From: Lenzites betulinus
Taxonomy: Eukaryota; Basidiomycota; Agaricomycetes; Polyporales; Polyporaceae
Direction of reading: 5' to 3'
Assembly (NCBI GenBank): GCA_022264855.1
Contig: JABYQU010000028.1
Span: 62,001 to 126,000 of the forward strand
Length of the DNA stretch: 64,000 nucleotides
A program made the position numbers and the translations under genes. This document shows positions 49,108 through 60,590 of the stretch, one piece after another. Position 1 is the stretch's first letter. Every line of letters starts with the position of its first letter. The notes under the pieces are model-generated. The model was not told the DNA's origin. It searched no databases and saw only the letters and a program-made list of their open reading frames with translations.

Positions 49108-49178
49108 TGCATTAAGGGGGAATCGAACCCCCGGCGGGTCGATGGCAACGACCCAGGTTACCACTACCCCATTAATGC
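49108..49178 (-). tRNA. tRNA-Gly (GCC)
   Basis: On the minus strand: acceptor GCATTAA/TTAATGC, D stem GGGT/ACCT with the usual AGTGGTA loop, anticodon stem GGTCG/CGACC around TTGCCAT, T stem GGGGG/CCCCC around TTCGATT, discriminator A. The anticodon is GCC. There is no intron, and a T4 terminator follows. It lies between the duplicated acyltransferase genes. Confidence 0.95.
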
Positions 49179-50951
49179 TTACACTGTATGAGTTTTTGAG
49201 CGTGCCTTAGATGGCCGCATCAATATCTGCCTTGTAGACCTCCTCAGGCTAGTATTTACTGTACCTCTTTCACTATCACTCATATCACGCCGCGCCGAGT
49301 CTCTCGGGACTTACCAGTACTACAACTTCTTGTCATCACCTACGCGCTGTAGAGTCTTGTGGAAATCCCCGATATCTGCTCTACGCAAACTATAATGTGT
49401 GATAAATACTGTGATTCTCACCATCAGCTGAAAGAGTGAGTGTACATGTTTAACGAAATTCAACAGGACATCATGATCAGGGGCTGAGTGTACAAGGCGT
49501 CGGCCTCGACCTTGTGTGTATACGGAAGCACATGGCCGATCGTGCCCCGCCTGGACCTCCTGATAGAGACAGGCAGCGCCGCGCAGGAAGGTCCAAGTTG
49601 CTTCAATATTAATATTCAAGGTGACCTTGCGCGCAAGGTCATAGCAACGATGCACAAACGTCGAAGTTTAGAGCAACCGACACCCAATTCAGCACTCGCC
49701 GAAGAACGAAGTCATGCCCAGTGTGCCTATGCAGGTCCCTGCACTATAAGGAGTCATACTAGAGTAGTATCCTACTCCGGATGGATGGCCTTTCCGGAGA
49801 TGTACTGTAAACCTCTCATCTGTCTATCACAACCCGCTGCCACCCGGTAGCCCGTACATGTTACAGATGTCACAGTAAGTGTTCGTCTTTCACACAGACT
49901 TTGGACCGGGCATCCATTGTCCGGACTTCGTAACGATTGCGGGACTAGTCACCAACGACCTGAACACGGCAGTTGTTGTACTCCTGACGTAACATTCAAT
50001 CCCGTCAAGCTCAGCAGCGGCCGTCGTGAAGATCCGCCCAACCCGACGCGATGTCCAAACCGCGGCCCCCTTTTCGATTCCGGGAAAAGGCGGGGGCGAA
50101 TACTCCGAAAGTATTTTTGAGAGGATCGCCGCGAGCATGCGTATACTCTCCCTTGATGGGAGCTATGGGAGACCACTACAGCTTCTAGCGCGCCACGCTC
50201 ATCCGCCAAGAGTTCCGCCGACCAAGGACTCAACTATTAAACAACTTATTGCTAGGCGGCCTATAGTAAGCCCGGCAATGTGGGTTCTCTTCTCCAGATA
50301 TCAGACGGCATCTTGTACCGCCATGAACACAATCTCTACCATCGAACGTCGTCTAATCCTTCAAGTACTGTCGATTACTAGATCACGGTGCGCTGTCCAT
50401 ACCTCACTCCGCGCGATCTTTACACCTGCCACGACATCCTGGCAGGCCTCTGCTCCCGTGAGAGCCGCAGTTCCCATCTCATAACGAGTATAGAATTTAG
50501 GCTACTTTTGAGCACGAGACTTAGGGTCATACTGACTTCGATCTATCATCAGGCATAAGACTACATCTCCGCCAGCAAAGCAAGACACACCGCATTTTGG
50601 TCATTCTGTTGAGCAAGGCAGGGCAACACCGGAGGTCGCAGAGCTGCGGCTGTTCTTCGAAGATGCAAAACAACCTCCGAGAGAGAACTTCTCGCTGCTC
50701 TCCATGCGCCCTATTTTCAAAGTCCCAGACTCGGTGCGTGCGCAGCCAATCTCAGTCGTGCTCCAACACGAATCGCTCCTTCCAGAAGTAATGTCCGATC
50801 CATACCTCATGTCTCGGACACGTCGGCACGTAGGTACGAAAACCGGACACCTCCAAGCGAGCGGGGACGGTTCCACAGTCCTAAACGGATATAAGCAGCA
50901 GCCTCTCGGCGGCCCTACTCCTCACTTCCCCAACACCCACTCACACTGAAA
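49179..50951. other. 1.8-kb intergenic, possible exon remnant near 50530-50950
   Basis: Mostly non-coding. A frame without start codon, from about 50530 to 50949, reads coding-like near PEVAELRLFFEDAKQPP and IFKVPDS and could be part of a decayed gene. I recognise no family. The acyltransferase copy B promoter must also lie here. Confidence 0.3.
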
Positions 50952-52675
50952 ATGACCTCTACCCCAGAAGGTGAGCTATTCGAACCCACGCGCCGATGCG
51001 AACGATAATTCATTGCCGCTTGGTCCCATTTTCTCCGACAGCCCCGCTTCTTGACGCAATCTCCCGAATCCGTGTTTTCCCAGAAAACCACGCGGAGGGA
51101 GGTGTTCGCACGGTGCCGCTTTCAATAATCGACAACACTGTCATTCGCTTCGCTATAACCAACGCCGGATGGTACTATGGCTACCCCGGAGACGACGCAG
51201 GCCAACTTTCGCCGGACCTCCTCGCTGCATCCTTGCGAAAGAGTCTCAATGCCTATCCGCAGTGGGCCGGCCAACTCGAGTGGCTCCCCAGCGAGGGACA
51301 GCGCCAGGGCCGCGCATGCATCACCTACGGGTCCCCCAACGATCCGGGGGTCGAGCTCATTCTCGCACGGTGTTCCGCCTCTCTCACATCCCTCGTCCCA
51401 GACACTAAGACGCGTCTCGAGAGCGGCGTCTGGGCCGCCGAGAATTTCCCGTCGACCCAGTTGCTCGTGCCTACCCAGCTCGCCATGCACTACAGTCCGT
51501 CGGCCTACCTCGGGAGGCCCTCCGTCTGCGCCCAGGTCACGACGTTCAAATGCGGTGGGGTCGGCATCGCCTTACGCATCGCTCACTGCCTATCGGACGC
51601 GGCCACCTTAATTCAGTTCGCGACGCATTGGGGAGCGATCCACCGCGCTCTCATCCAGTACAAGCCTCTGCCCACAGTCTCCCCCATGTTCAACCCAGCC
51701 CTTCTGGACCAGGCCGCCTCCGGTGACATCCACAGTGTGGACCCGGACCCAGAAGCCATCCGCACGTCACGCTCCCTGCCCATCATCAAGCACGACCGCA
51801 GCGCCCTGGAGCCCGCCCGCTCGCTCTCCAAGGACCCCTCCGGCACAGAGCCCTCCACACGCGTCGCCCACGCCATGGTTTACCTCAGCCCCGCCGAAGT
51901 GCAGCGCATCTTCGACGACCTCTCCGCGCAGGTCCCCGCGAACTCGCGCGTGAGCCGCTTCGACACCATGCTCGCCTTCGTCTGGCGTCTCATCGTCCGC
52001 GCGCGCGGCATGGGCGACGACGCCGGCCCCGCGCACATGGTCGTCACCGTCGGCCTGCGGGCCCGGCTCGCGCCGCCGCTGCCCGAGGGATTCATCGGCT
52101 CGCCCATCGCGCTCTCCCTCGTCACCCTCCCCGCGCGGGAGGTGCGTGAGTCCGCCGCGCGCGGCGCCGCGGCGATCCGCGCGACCGTCGCGCAGTTCAC
52201 GCCCGCGACCGTCGGCGCGTTCCTGCACGACGTCGCGCACCAGGCGGACCCGCAGCGGTTCTGGCGCGCGTTCCTCAGCCGGCCGGGCGCGGTCTTCACG
52301 TGCTGGCGCAGCCTGGACGTCTACGCGCTCGACTTCGGCTCGGGCGCGCGTCCGCCGTACATGGACGCAGTCATGCCGTCGATGGACGGGAAGCAGCACT
52401 CCGTCGTCACGGCCTGGCAGGACCTCGATGTGTACGGGGTCGGCTTTGGGGGCGACGTTCCGCCGCGGTACGTCGACGCGTTCATCCCGGACATGGATGG
52501 ATGTATCCATGTCATGGCTGCTGGGCCGCACGAAGGGAAGTGGTGCGGCGAGCCAGGGTCGATGCCGGAACGGCACTGGTACGACGAGCCGGTCTGCTTG
52601 TCGTTGCACCTCACCCCGGACGTCATGGCAAAGCTTCTGCACGATCCCGAGCTGAGGAAGTATAAGACAAAATAG
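50952..52675 (+). CDS. BAHD-type acyltransferase, copy B, 550 aa
   Basis: Tandem paralogue of copy A, in the same direction and with the same gene structure (exon 1 50952-50970, 19 bp; intron 71 bp; exon 2 51042-52675). Alignable from PLLDAISRIRVFPENH (A: PLLELISRDRILPEEH) to the end. Catalytic motif H187CLSD191. The duplicated module is present too, but has diverged: the first unit has DFGSG (436-440), while the second reads GFGGD (473-477) and has lost the Asp. This suggests the first unit is the working one here. The second half is extremely GC-rich with Arg/Ala codons ending in C or G. Likely a duplicate with a different acceptor or donor; the substrate is unknown. Confidence 0.92.
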
Positions 52676-52946
52676 GTTTGCGCGCAGCACTAGGGAACAA
52701 TGTAATTGACTGCTGGCGTTGTCTCGGACTATCGACACGCTTCGCGGCCGGCGCAGTAGTATTCTTCGGAATTACAGTACACGATGATACGGACGAGCTA
52801 CGGAGAAAAATACAGTCACGATACGAGTGTCCGATGTGCACTATCAGGCGAGTTACAATATCGTGATAAAGACCGAGCAAACTATTAAGCATGCCATCGA
52901 GCAACGGACATAGACAGGGGCGCTCGGGGAACCTAACCGTGATGCC

Positions 52947-55900
52947 TCAGGCATTCTCACTCTCGCTCGCCCCAGCACGGCTCTTGCGGCGCATGTACTC
53001 GCTCTGGCGAGCCCGCTTCTTCGCCGCGTTGCGCATGACCTCAGCCCCGCCACTCGCACGCCCGCTCTTGACGCCTCCGAATGACCTGCGCGCTCCGAAG
53101 CTCGACCGCGTCCGCGCGTTGGGCGACGAAGCAGAAGCCTGAGCAGCTGCGGCGCGCTGAGCGCCGACCTTGGCAATGACGCGTGAGCGTGAGATGCGCG
53201 GCTTGCGTGCGACCAGTGTCTTCGGCTTCGGCGGAAGGACCGCGGGACGCGGGATCTTGGAGGGGGAGCTGTCTTCCACAGCACCGAAAAGGGTTGTTGC
53301 GGCGGCACCCAGAGACGGGTGGGGCGCAGGTGACGCGTTTGAGCGTGGGCTCCCGAAGTTCGTGAGAGGCTGGCTGAAGATCCTCCCAGGGGGAGACAAT
53401 GGGGACGTCCGGCTGCTCATAGGCGACTTGAAGAGCCCGGGAATACCCGTGGTCCGCTTCTCGTTCTCCGAAACCGCAGGTAGACCTGACGTACGCCCAG
53501 ATGCAGACGGCCTTGCAGTGTTCATCTTGGCCAGGGAGCTGGCTGTAGGCGCCAAGAGTGATGATGTCCTCTTTCGCGTGCTCTGCTGGTCTGTGCTGTC
53601 GCCGGTCTTGGAGGTCGTCGATGCAAGAGTAGTGGTGCTAGCCGTGCTCCGGCGCGTACCCATCGATGAGACAGCAGTGGAAGAGGTGCCTGACGCAAGG
53701 GTTGAACGGGTTCCCATCGACGAGACGGTACTTGTGCGTGATGCTTGCCGGGAGGAAGTGGTCGTCCCACCCGTGCTGCTCATGCGCGACCTTGCCGTTC
53801 CGGCTATGCTACTTGGTCTCGACGCCGCGGGGGCAGAAGCCTTTCCGGCAGCAGACGGCCCTGCGAACGACGGTATGGGAGACCGCGCCCTGGAGGTACT
53901 CGAGCGCGTAGAGGCGATTGTCCCCGTGGTCTTTGGGTCCGTCGCAGAGCTTGAAGCGGGGACAACGGGCTTGAGCAGTTTGCCCGAAGTTGACGAAACC
54001 GAGGGAATGCGAGAGTGGGTGCCTGAAAGCTTTCGGCCGTTCTGCAACGCTGAGGAGCTATTAGCAGCCTTAGGGGCCAATCCGTGTCCCAGTTTCTGCG
54101 CGTCCGCTGCTTTAGGCTGTGCCACAGCAGGAGCTGCGGGGGCCGCTTTGGGGACGGGAATACTAGACGGTTGGGCATTCGCACCGACGGCGGCCTTCGT
54201 CTTCCCGCCTGCGCCCAAGTTCCACACATTCTTGACAATTGACTTCGCCGACGAGAGGAACCCAAATCTAGAGGCCTTGCCCTTGGCTGTAACAAAATAT
54301 GGCTCAGCATTCCCGCCGAGCAACATTGACGTAGAGATGACCTACCGGGAGGGGCGTTCTTCCCACCCATGCTTGCTCGTCCGCGACTGCTCCGCCGGCG
54401 CGCCTTCGCAGCATCCAGCTCGCGCTTGACAGCGTCCCTCTCGCGCAGTTTCTTCTCCTCCTCCGCGGGCGGCAAAGGCGGCACAATGGAGACGCGCTGC
54501 CCGCGATGGACATCCCACCCCTCGTTGATGCGCATCCGCTTACTCGACCTCCGCGCGCCCACGTCCTCTTCCTCTTCTTCCCTCTCCTCGGCCTTCTCCT
54601 CCTCCTCCACTCCATCGCTCTCCTGCTCTTCCTCGTCTGCGCCAAACCCACCAGGAAGGGCTCTCTTCTTGCGCGCGCCGTTGCTGATGACGCGCGTCCC
54701 TGCGGCACTGCTCCGCCTCTTCTGCCACGCGCGCGCACCGGCGCCCAACGCCTCCGACTTGCGCTTCCGGCCGTTCGCAGCGCCCGCAGGCCGACGCGCA
54801 GCGTAATGGTTCGCGATTGAGTCCATCTTCGCGAACTCTGCCTCGTGCATCTTTGCATACCGGTCCGCCGTTGCCGCCGTATTCGTGCTACCGCCCGCGC
54901 CGAAGAGTAGTCCGCCGAAGATGCTGTCGCCACCAAATGCGGGCGCGGTGGAGGGCGCGGGCTTCGCCTCGCCGTTCAACTCCCTCTCCTTCTGGGCTTC
55001 GGCGAGCCTCCGCTGCATCTCTTCGAGCACGGATTTTGCCGCGCCCTCGAACGCGATGTTCGACACGCCCGCACCTGAGTCCTCCTTGTTCGACCCAGCT
55101 TTGGGGGTCTCACGCCGCGGAAGCGGGGATCCAAACAAGAACGGCGCGCTGCGCGGGATATGCATCCGCTCTCCTCCACTCGGCGGCACCACGGTGGCGG
55201 TGGCATTCGTGTTACTTGTGGGGGCAGCACTGGGTTTAGCAGGAGAGAACATGTCGGGCTCGTCTAAGGGGCCGGGAGTATTCGTGGTGCGAGGAGTGAC
55301 CGTAGAGGTGGTGGTCGCAGTCGTCGTCCTGTTCCGTGCGGGGGTCTTCGCCGGAGTGGCGGCTGACGCGAATATGCCACCTGGCATCGGCGCCCCGTCC
55401 TCGTCACTGTCGCCTGCAGTGTCACGCGCAGCCCTGAGGTCGCCAAGCGGGAGCTTCGGGTACAAGCGCCCCTCGCTTGCGTCGGCTCCGGCCGTACGCG
55501 GGGACGCCGGCCACACACTGAGGATACGCCCTGCGCTCGGGGTGCCCATCTTGATGTCGAAGTCGGGCTGGATGGGCGCAAGGCGGGGCGGGCTCATCAA
55601 GTACGGGTTTTCGACCCGTGTCGTGGAGGTGTGTGTAACCAGGCGGATGGTACTCTGACCAGCGCCTAGGCTGAGGCGTGCCCCCGGCGGGGCGGGTCTA
55701 CCAGCGCGCGTCGAAGTCCCGGGGACTGGCGCGTGCTCTCCATCATCATCGTCGTCGCCTAGGATGCTCGCATCGGGGGTAGAGAATTTGAAGTGGTCCG
55801 TATCGGGGAGTGAGTCGGATGGCGGCAGCTGGGAGTAGGGTGTGGCGTGGTCTGCGAGGGAGTCCCGAGCTCGCCCGGAAAAGAACTTGCCAGGTGAGAA

Positions 55901-57283
55901 GGAGCTGGGATCTTGCTCTTTGCTGTTGATTGACCCACGATCCGCATCTTCAGAGTAAGACGATTTGCTTACGACGCGCTTGATTCCGAGGGAGGTCGCG
56001 AAGGCCTTGAGTGATGAAGCGACTGAGGCTGGGGATTTTAATTTGCCAGGTGAGCGTGAAGACATGATAAGCACATCAGTGGCTCAGTAAGAGAAACTCG
56101 CGGCCGACACGGTGTAAAGTGGGAAACAGGAAGCAGAGGGAGCCATCGCAGAGCTCAAAATGCTAAGCGAGAGCGTCAACCAACGAATGGCGCACGGCGT
56201 TCATAAAAGCGGGCACCACAAACAACTCGAAGGTGTTCAAGACCGGGATGCTTTGTTTCTGCTCCTTTGCTGCAGGCGTCGGAACCAACGCCGCGGCTAT
56301 TATTGCAACAAGACGTTGGTCCCTTCCGTGCCGTAGTGCATTCTAGCACCCCTAAGACCACGACTCTTGGGAATAGTACAAAAGCGCAAGCAAGCAGCAG
56401 TGCAGACCATGCATCCCGGAATAAAAACAATGTGAGTGCATTTCTGCTGTGCGTGGGTATTCGGCTTACACCCAGTGAAATGGTTCGGGCACGCAACTGC
56501 GCTCTGCACGCCGCTGTAAGCAGAATGATACTGGATCTTCCACAAGGCAACGCGTTCCAACCTCTGCGTGCACCGCATCTGTCAAGTTGCGCGCTCAGGC
56601 CGGCGCCAGCCACTTATCCCCTTAGAATAAGCATACGGACATGATTCTGCTATGGCCCTTCTTCGAGCGAAACGCGTTCCAAGAATCCAAAATTGTCGGA
56701 ACACGAAGAAACCTAATCTCGCCGCAAAACCAGGACACAAACGCTCACCTTTCGACGTATGCGTCCCAAACTCCCCATGCGAGATCGTGCGCAGGCTGCC
56801 CTTGGAGGACATCGTGCCCATGCCGCCGCCCTCGTCCACTTCTTCAATGTCGTCCATGACCACTTCCCATTGCTCGCTCGGCCGCGGGATCGCGAAGCGC
56901 GAGGTCATGAAGACGTCCCCCATCCCATACGCGGCGTTGTCACCCTCAGCCTCCGCGTCCATGTCTATGTCGCCTCCAGGGAAGCCCCCCGGAAGGCCGT
57001 GCACGTCCGCGTCCGCATCTTCGTGTTCGTAATGTGGTTCTTCGCGATGCATCGGTTCGCGGCCAGCCGGCACGTCCGTGTCCATCGCGTCGTCCCCGTC
57101 CGTCTCGGAAGAGGCGAGCGCCTCCGGAGGGAGTGCCTGCGCGTGTTGCTTGAGTCGCTCAATGAGCTCGGTGTTCTTGCCGTTCGCCTTGATGGAGTGT
57201 ATCTTGCATAGCTTCACGAGCTGGTCGCGCTTCAGCGAGTGCAGCGCGGGCGAGTTGAATAGTATTTGCGTAGTCGTTGCCAT
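52947..57283 (-). CDS. SAP-domain, largely disordered nuclear protein, about 1185 aa
   Basis: Three exons (56749-57283, 54346-56028, 52947-54286) close in phase. Residues ~14-47 form a SAP motif (LHSLKRDQLVKLCKIHSIKA, then ELIERLKQHA), a short DNA- or RNA-binding helix pair found in chromatin proteins. After an acidic stretch the chain is Ser/Pro/Thr-rich and probably disordered. It has an apparently conserved YAKMHEAEFAKMDSIANHY, a basic cluster GRKRKSEALG, an acidic run, and a basic C terminus (AKKRARQSEYMRRKSR). The first intron is 720 bp; without it there would be a short SAP gene and a separate gene starting at 56065. I prefer one gene because the phase fits (THTSK-ASVASSLKAFATSLG) and I recall this order from other mushroom proteins. 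Function unknown; a chromosome or spindle role is speculative. Confidence 0.72.
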
Positions 57284-60200
57284 CAGGAGCGTTCTGTCGG
57301 CATTCCAGTACTGGCAGAGTCTTGACCAAGTGTCTTGTTGATTCTTATGATCAGGCAGAGCTCCGCGGGGGTAATAAAGCAGTAGTCGGCACGAGACGGA
57401 GGAGGGACTGCGGCTTGGTTCGAGTTCAACCTACGAAGCAACCGCCTACATTCCAACTCTACCGCGGTCACATGACGCGGTATACACAGACGCGTCGCGC
57501 TATTTGCGTTTATTTGTACACCAATGCTCCGCACTTTTCGGAATCGCGAAGGCTAAGCCAAGTGCTAGTACTTACTAGTAGTAGTACAATAGTGGTTACC
57601 AGGTCATCATAGCTCTTATCGACCTCGAACTATCCCCTGGTCGTTTGAAGTTGAGTAGAGTCGGAAGTGCGACAATGTCATGACGTAGTCGATGCGAACA
57701 GAGAGGAGTAGCTGGACACAGCCACCACCGAGGCCGCTTAGTACCTCCCCCGACGAGCTCTCCGCATCCACACCTCTCAAGCGTATGACTCACGAGCGGG
57801 AGCAAGCATAGATAGGCCGAGAAGTTTGGGGGTGAGAGAAACGACGCATGGGGAACAATTCGAGTCAATGAGGGCGCTTTGTCCAGAGCCATAGCCATTC
57901 CTCCCGCCCCGGATGGCCACTCTTCTTCCCTACCACCAGCACCCCGACCACAGCCCCCAGCCGAAAACAGGTGAAGGAGGGACTAACCTGGCGTTGCTTT
58001 GTCGTGAGGGAGTTATAAGTGTGAGGGTGAGGGATGGGGGCCGGGGCGGAGATGACGCTCCTTGACGGGGGTCGTGACCCGCTTTGTTTGTTGTGGCGAC
58101 CTCATGTTGAACTTGACCCCTCTCTCTCCGACCACCGCCACCTCCCCGCAACTCTCTCCTCTCCCACCACCTCCCCCCACTCGCCAATCCAGCCGCTATC
58201 GCGGCCGCATCCAAGTGCAAGGAAGCTAAGTTCCCCATTCCATCCCCTCTCGGATCCCAGGAGGCGTGAGCCAGCATCGCTCTGTGGCCGATCACAAGCC
58301 AACCAAGCGACACATCCATACCCATAAATCCCGAACTGTCTTGGCTGAACACCACACCTGCTGAACAACGCCTCAACCCACTCCCGATATACGCGCCCCC
58401 GGGGGAATTATCGGTACGCATACGGCTCAGGGTCGACGACGGGACCGGTGTTGAGCCACTCACTGTGGCTAACCACACAACCGCGTCGCGCACGAGCACC
58501 AGACACCACGGGGCTCGCTCAACATGCTGACGGCCAACGCTGACCACCACCCATCTGCCCGGTCGTGGATGTATCGATGCTCTACCCTCGCTCCCCTCAC
58601 TCGTCGTCGACCACTCAGCTTACGTTGGACATCGTCGCGCGCGAAGGCCCGCACGCCACTCGCTTACGACTCGCCGAGGTCCAAGCTCGCCCACTGCCCG
58701 ATGGTAGTCGCGCGTGCGGCGAGCCCGACCTCTCTCCGTCATCCAAGCCATGTACGTCGTCGCCCTTAGTTGACCTTCGCTATCCCTCATGCAACCCAGC
58801 ATGCGCTGGGTGACACCACGCTCGGTCGGTACGTGCGCGAGCCCGTCTACCGATCGTGATGTCATCCGCGCGCTGAAGAAGAGCCGATCGTCGTCAAGTC
58901 CCGAGACGATCGTACTGCTCGGCTCTCATTGCTAGTCTTTGACGTCGGGCTTCTGTGCCGATTGTATGTTGAGAAGTTGACTGCGACGCTGGGACTCGAT
59001 GTCGGTGTCGATCTCAGCGTCGCCATCAACCCTCTGCTAGTCACGTAAGGTGATCCAAGCACAACACCAGCTTTGCGATTGCAGACTGCCAACGACTGGC
59101 CCCGAGCTATAGCCTCGGACAGTCGTTGGGTGGTTCCGTGCACGTAATGTTCGTCAACCTGCGGCTAACTGTGAGCCAGAAAGCTCCAGCCAGTCGCAGG
59201 ATGGCAACGTCCCGGTGGGCACGAAGCCTCGGTCATTCATGCCATACCGCAGGCCTAAATGTGTACACCGCTATCCACCGATGCATAGTTGGTAAAGCTA
59301 TGCACCGTGGGCTACCGGTGTACCGCACGGGACCAGCACACAGGAGATATAGCTTTCACTTATTATTTCTCATTATACCATGGCCCCTCGGCAGCCACAT
59401 ACAAGTCACTGGTGATTGGAACACGGGAAGGACCATGTGGCGCCTATAATGAACTGGCGCGGGCTCGGAAGGCGACGGACATCGACGCATCGGACGCACC
59501 GACTAATACACTCACAGGTCAAGGAAGTCCTGTCTTGCGGACGAATATCGTCGATTGCATTAAAGGCCTCATGGATAGTCACTGCAAAGCCAAGCGCAGG
59601 AGTCAGCTCGCACGAAAGGACAAGAATGTCGTGGATGGGATTCAGAAGGGCCACGGGTGAAATGATTTGCTGACAATGGTGAATCCCAGCACTGTGCACT
59701 TGACTCAATCTCCGATGCACGGCTAGCGAGCGCGATGGACGGCCGATGCGGACCATGGACCCTCGCACAACTTGCACCCTTCCGGCGCCTACTCCGCATC
59801 GCATGGCCGTCGAACAATGGCGATTATCTGAATGTTCCTGACCTTCGAAGGCCGCCATGGCGTATCGATCATTTGAAGCCACAACAATGGAGCCGGAGAA
59901 TGGGAGGAGAAAATTTTCCGTAATGGCGGAGGCATGTACATGTGCAGGTGAGTCCGCCACAATGACATCTCGAGCAGATATCCGGTGCGGGGCGGCGAAG
60001 CCAAGCGGGTACCGGCCTTCACAACCATGACTCTTGCAAGCCCCATGGTGTCTCTTTGCCTTGCGGAACTGTCCAGAAGAGGGTGCCTCAACGGAGCCAG
60101 CGCGATATCCGGAGCCAGAGGGGTGTCCAAGCGCCACAGTTATCGCGACCATTGTTGCCACGCTTTGCTCGCTGTGCTGGCCTTGTCAGCAACACAGTCA

Positions 60201-60590
60201 GCCGACCAGGAAAGCGGCGTTCGTTGCTACCATCCGAGGACACCAAGCGCAATCCAGAGACAAGAAACAAGACACAAAAAGCACATATGGCGGATTGTAG
60301 ATGGATTGCAAGAAGCAGGCACTGGCAGAAGAGGCAAATGATGGTGTGACCAAACAGAGCAAGCTTCTCACAAGAAACTGCTAAAAGCAGCAGGAAGCAC
60401 AAAGCCATGTCTACTGCACCAAACAGCCAGCAACACAACTGATGGGCAATCCTGTCGAGCGTTTACGTAACGCGGCGTTGAACTATCGCTGGTACTTATA
60501 TTCACGCTGGAATGCTTCCCCCCATCCCAACTCCCCAGCCCCCCTCAGACTCTCCTCCCTCATCTGCCCTCTCCCCCACACCTCCACAAC
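57284..60590. other. 3.3-kb stretch without a clear gene
   Basis: Holds the SAP-gene promoter with the TACTAGTA-type element (57565). A run from about 58380 to 59050 is GC-rich and partly coding-like (LLVFDVGLLCRLYVEKLTA ending at TAA 59049), perhaps a decayed gene. A 123-aa frame, 59289-59660, has a Lys/Arg/Asp-rich second half. A 251-aa frame on the minus strand (59406-60161) overlaps the latter. None shows a family motif. From about 60480 a pyrimidine-rich promoter of the Clp1-like gene begins, with CTTATATT near 60496. Confidence 0.35.
57565..57581 (-). promoter_or_regulatory. TACTAGTA-type palindromic element upstream of the SAP gene
   Basis: On the minus strand it reads CTACTAGTAAGTACTAG, identical over 17 bp to 43664-43680 in the TOF1/SLX1 promoter. 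It lies 282 bp upstream of the SAP-gene start. Confidence 0.45.

Noticed and set aside
51767..52738. 323-aa frame on the minus strand inside acyltransferase B
   Set aside because: Shadow of a GC-rich coding exon; no motif, and the plus-strand protein is clearly a BAHD enzyme.
53170..54429. 419-aa open frame on the plus strand
   Set aside because: Exact antisense of the SAP-gene last exon; its composition mirrors Ser/Thr/Ala codons of the real strand, and the minus-strand frame continues across a phase-matched intron.
59406..60161. 251-aa frame on the minus strand
   Set aside because: No recognisable motif, no splice context, and it overlaps another equally weak frame; kept only as a note in the gap entry.
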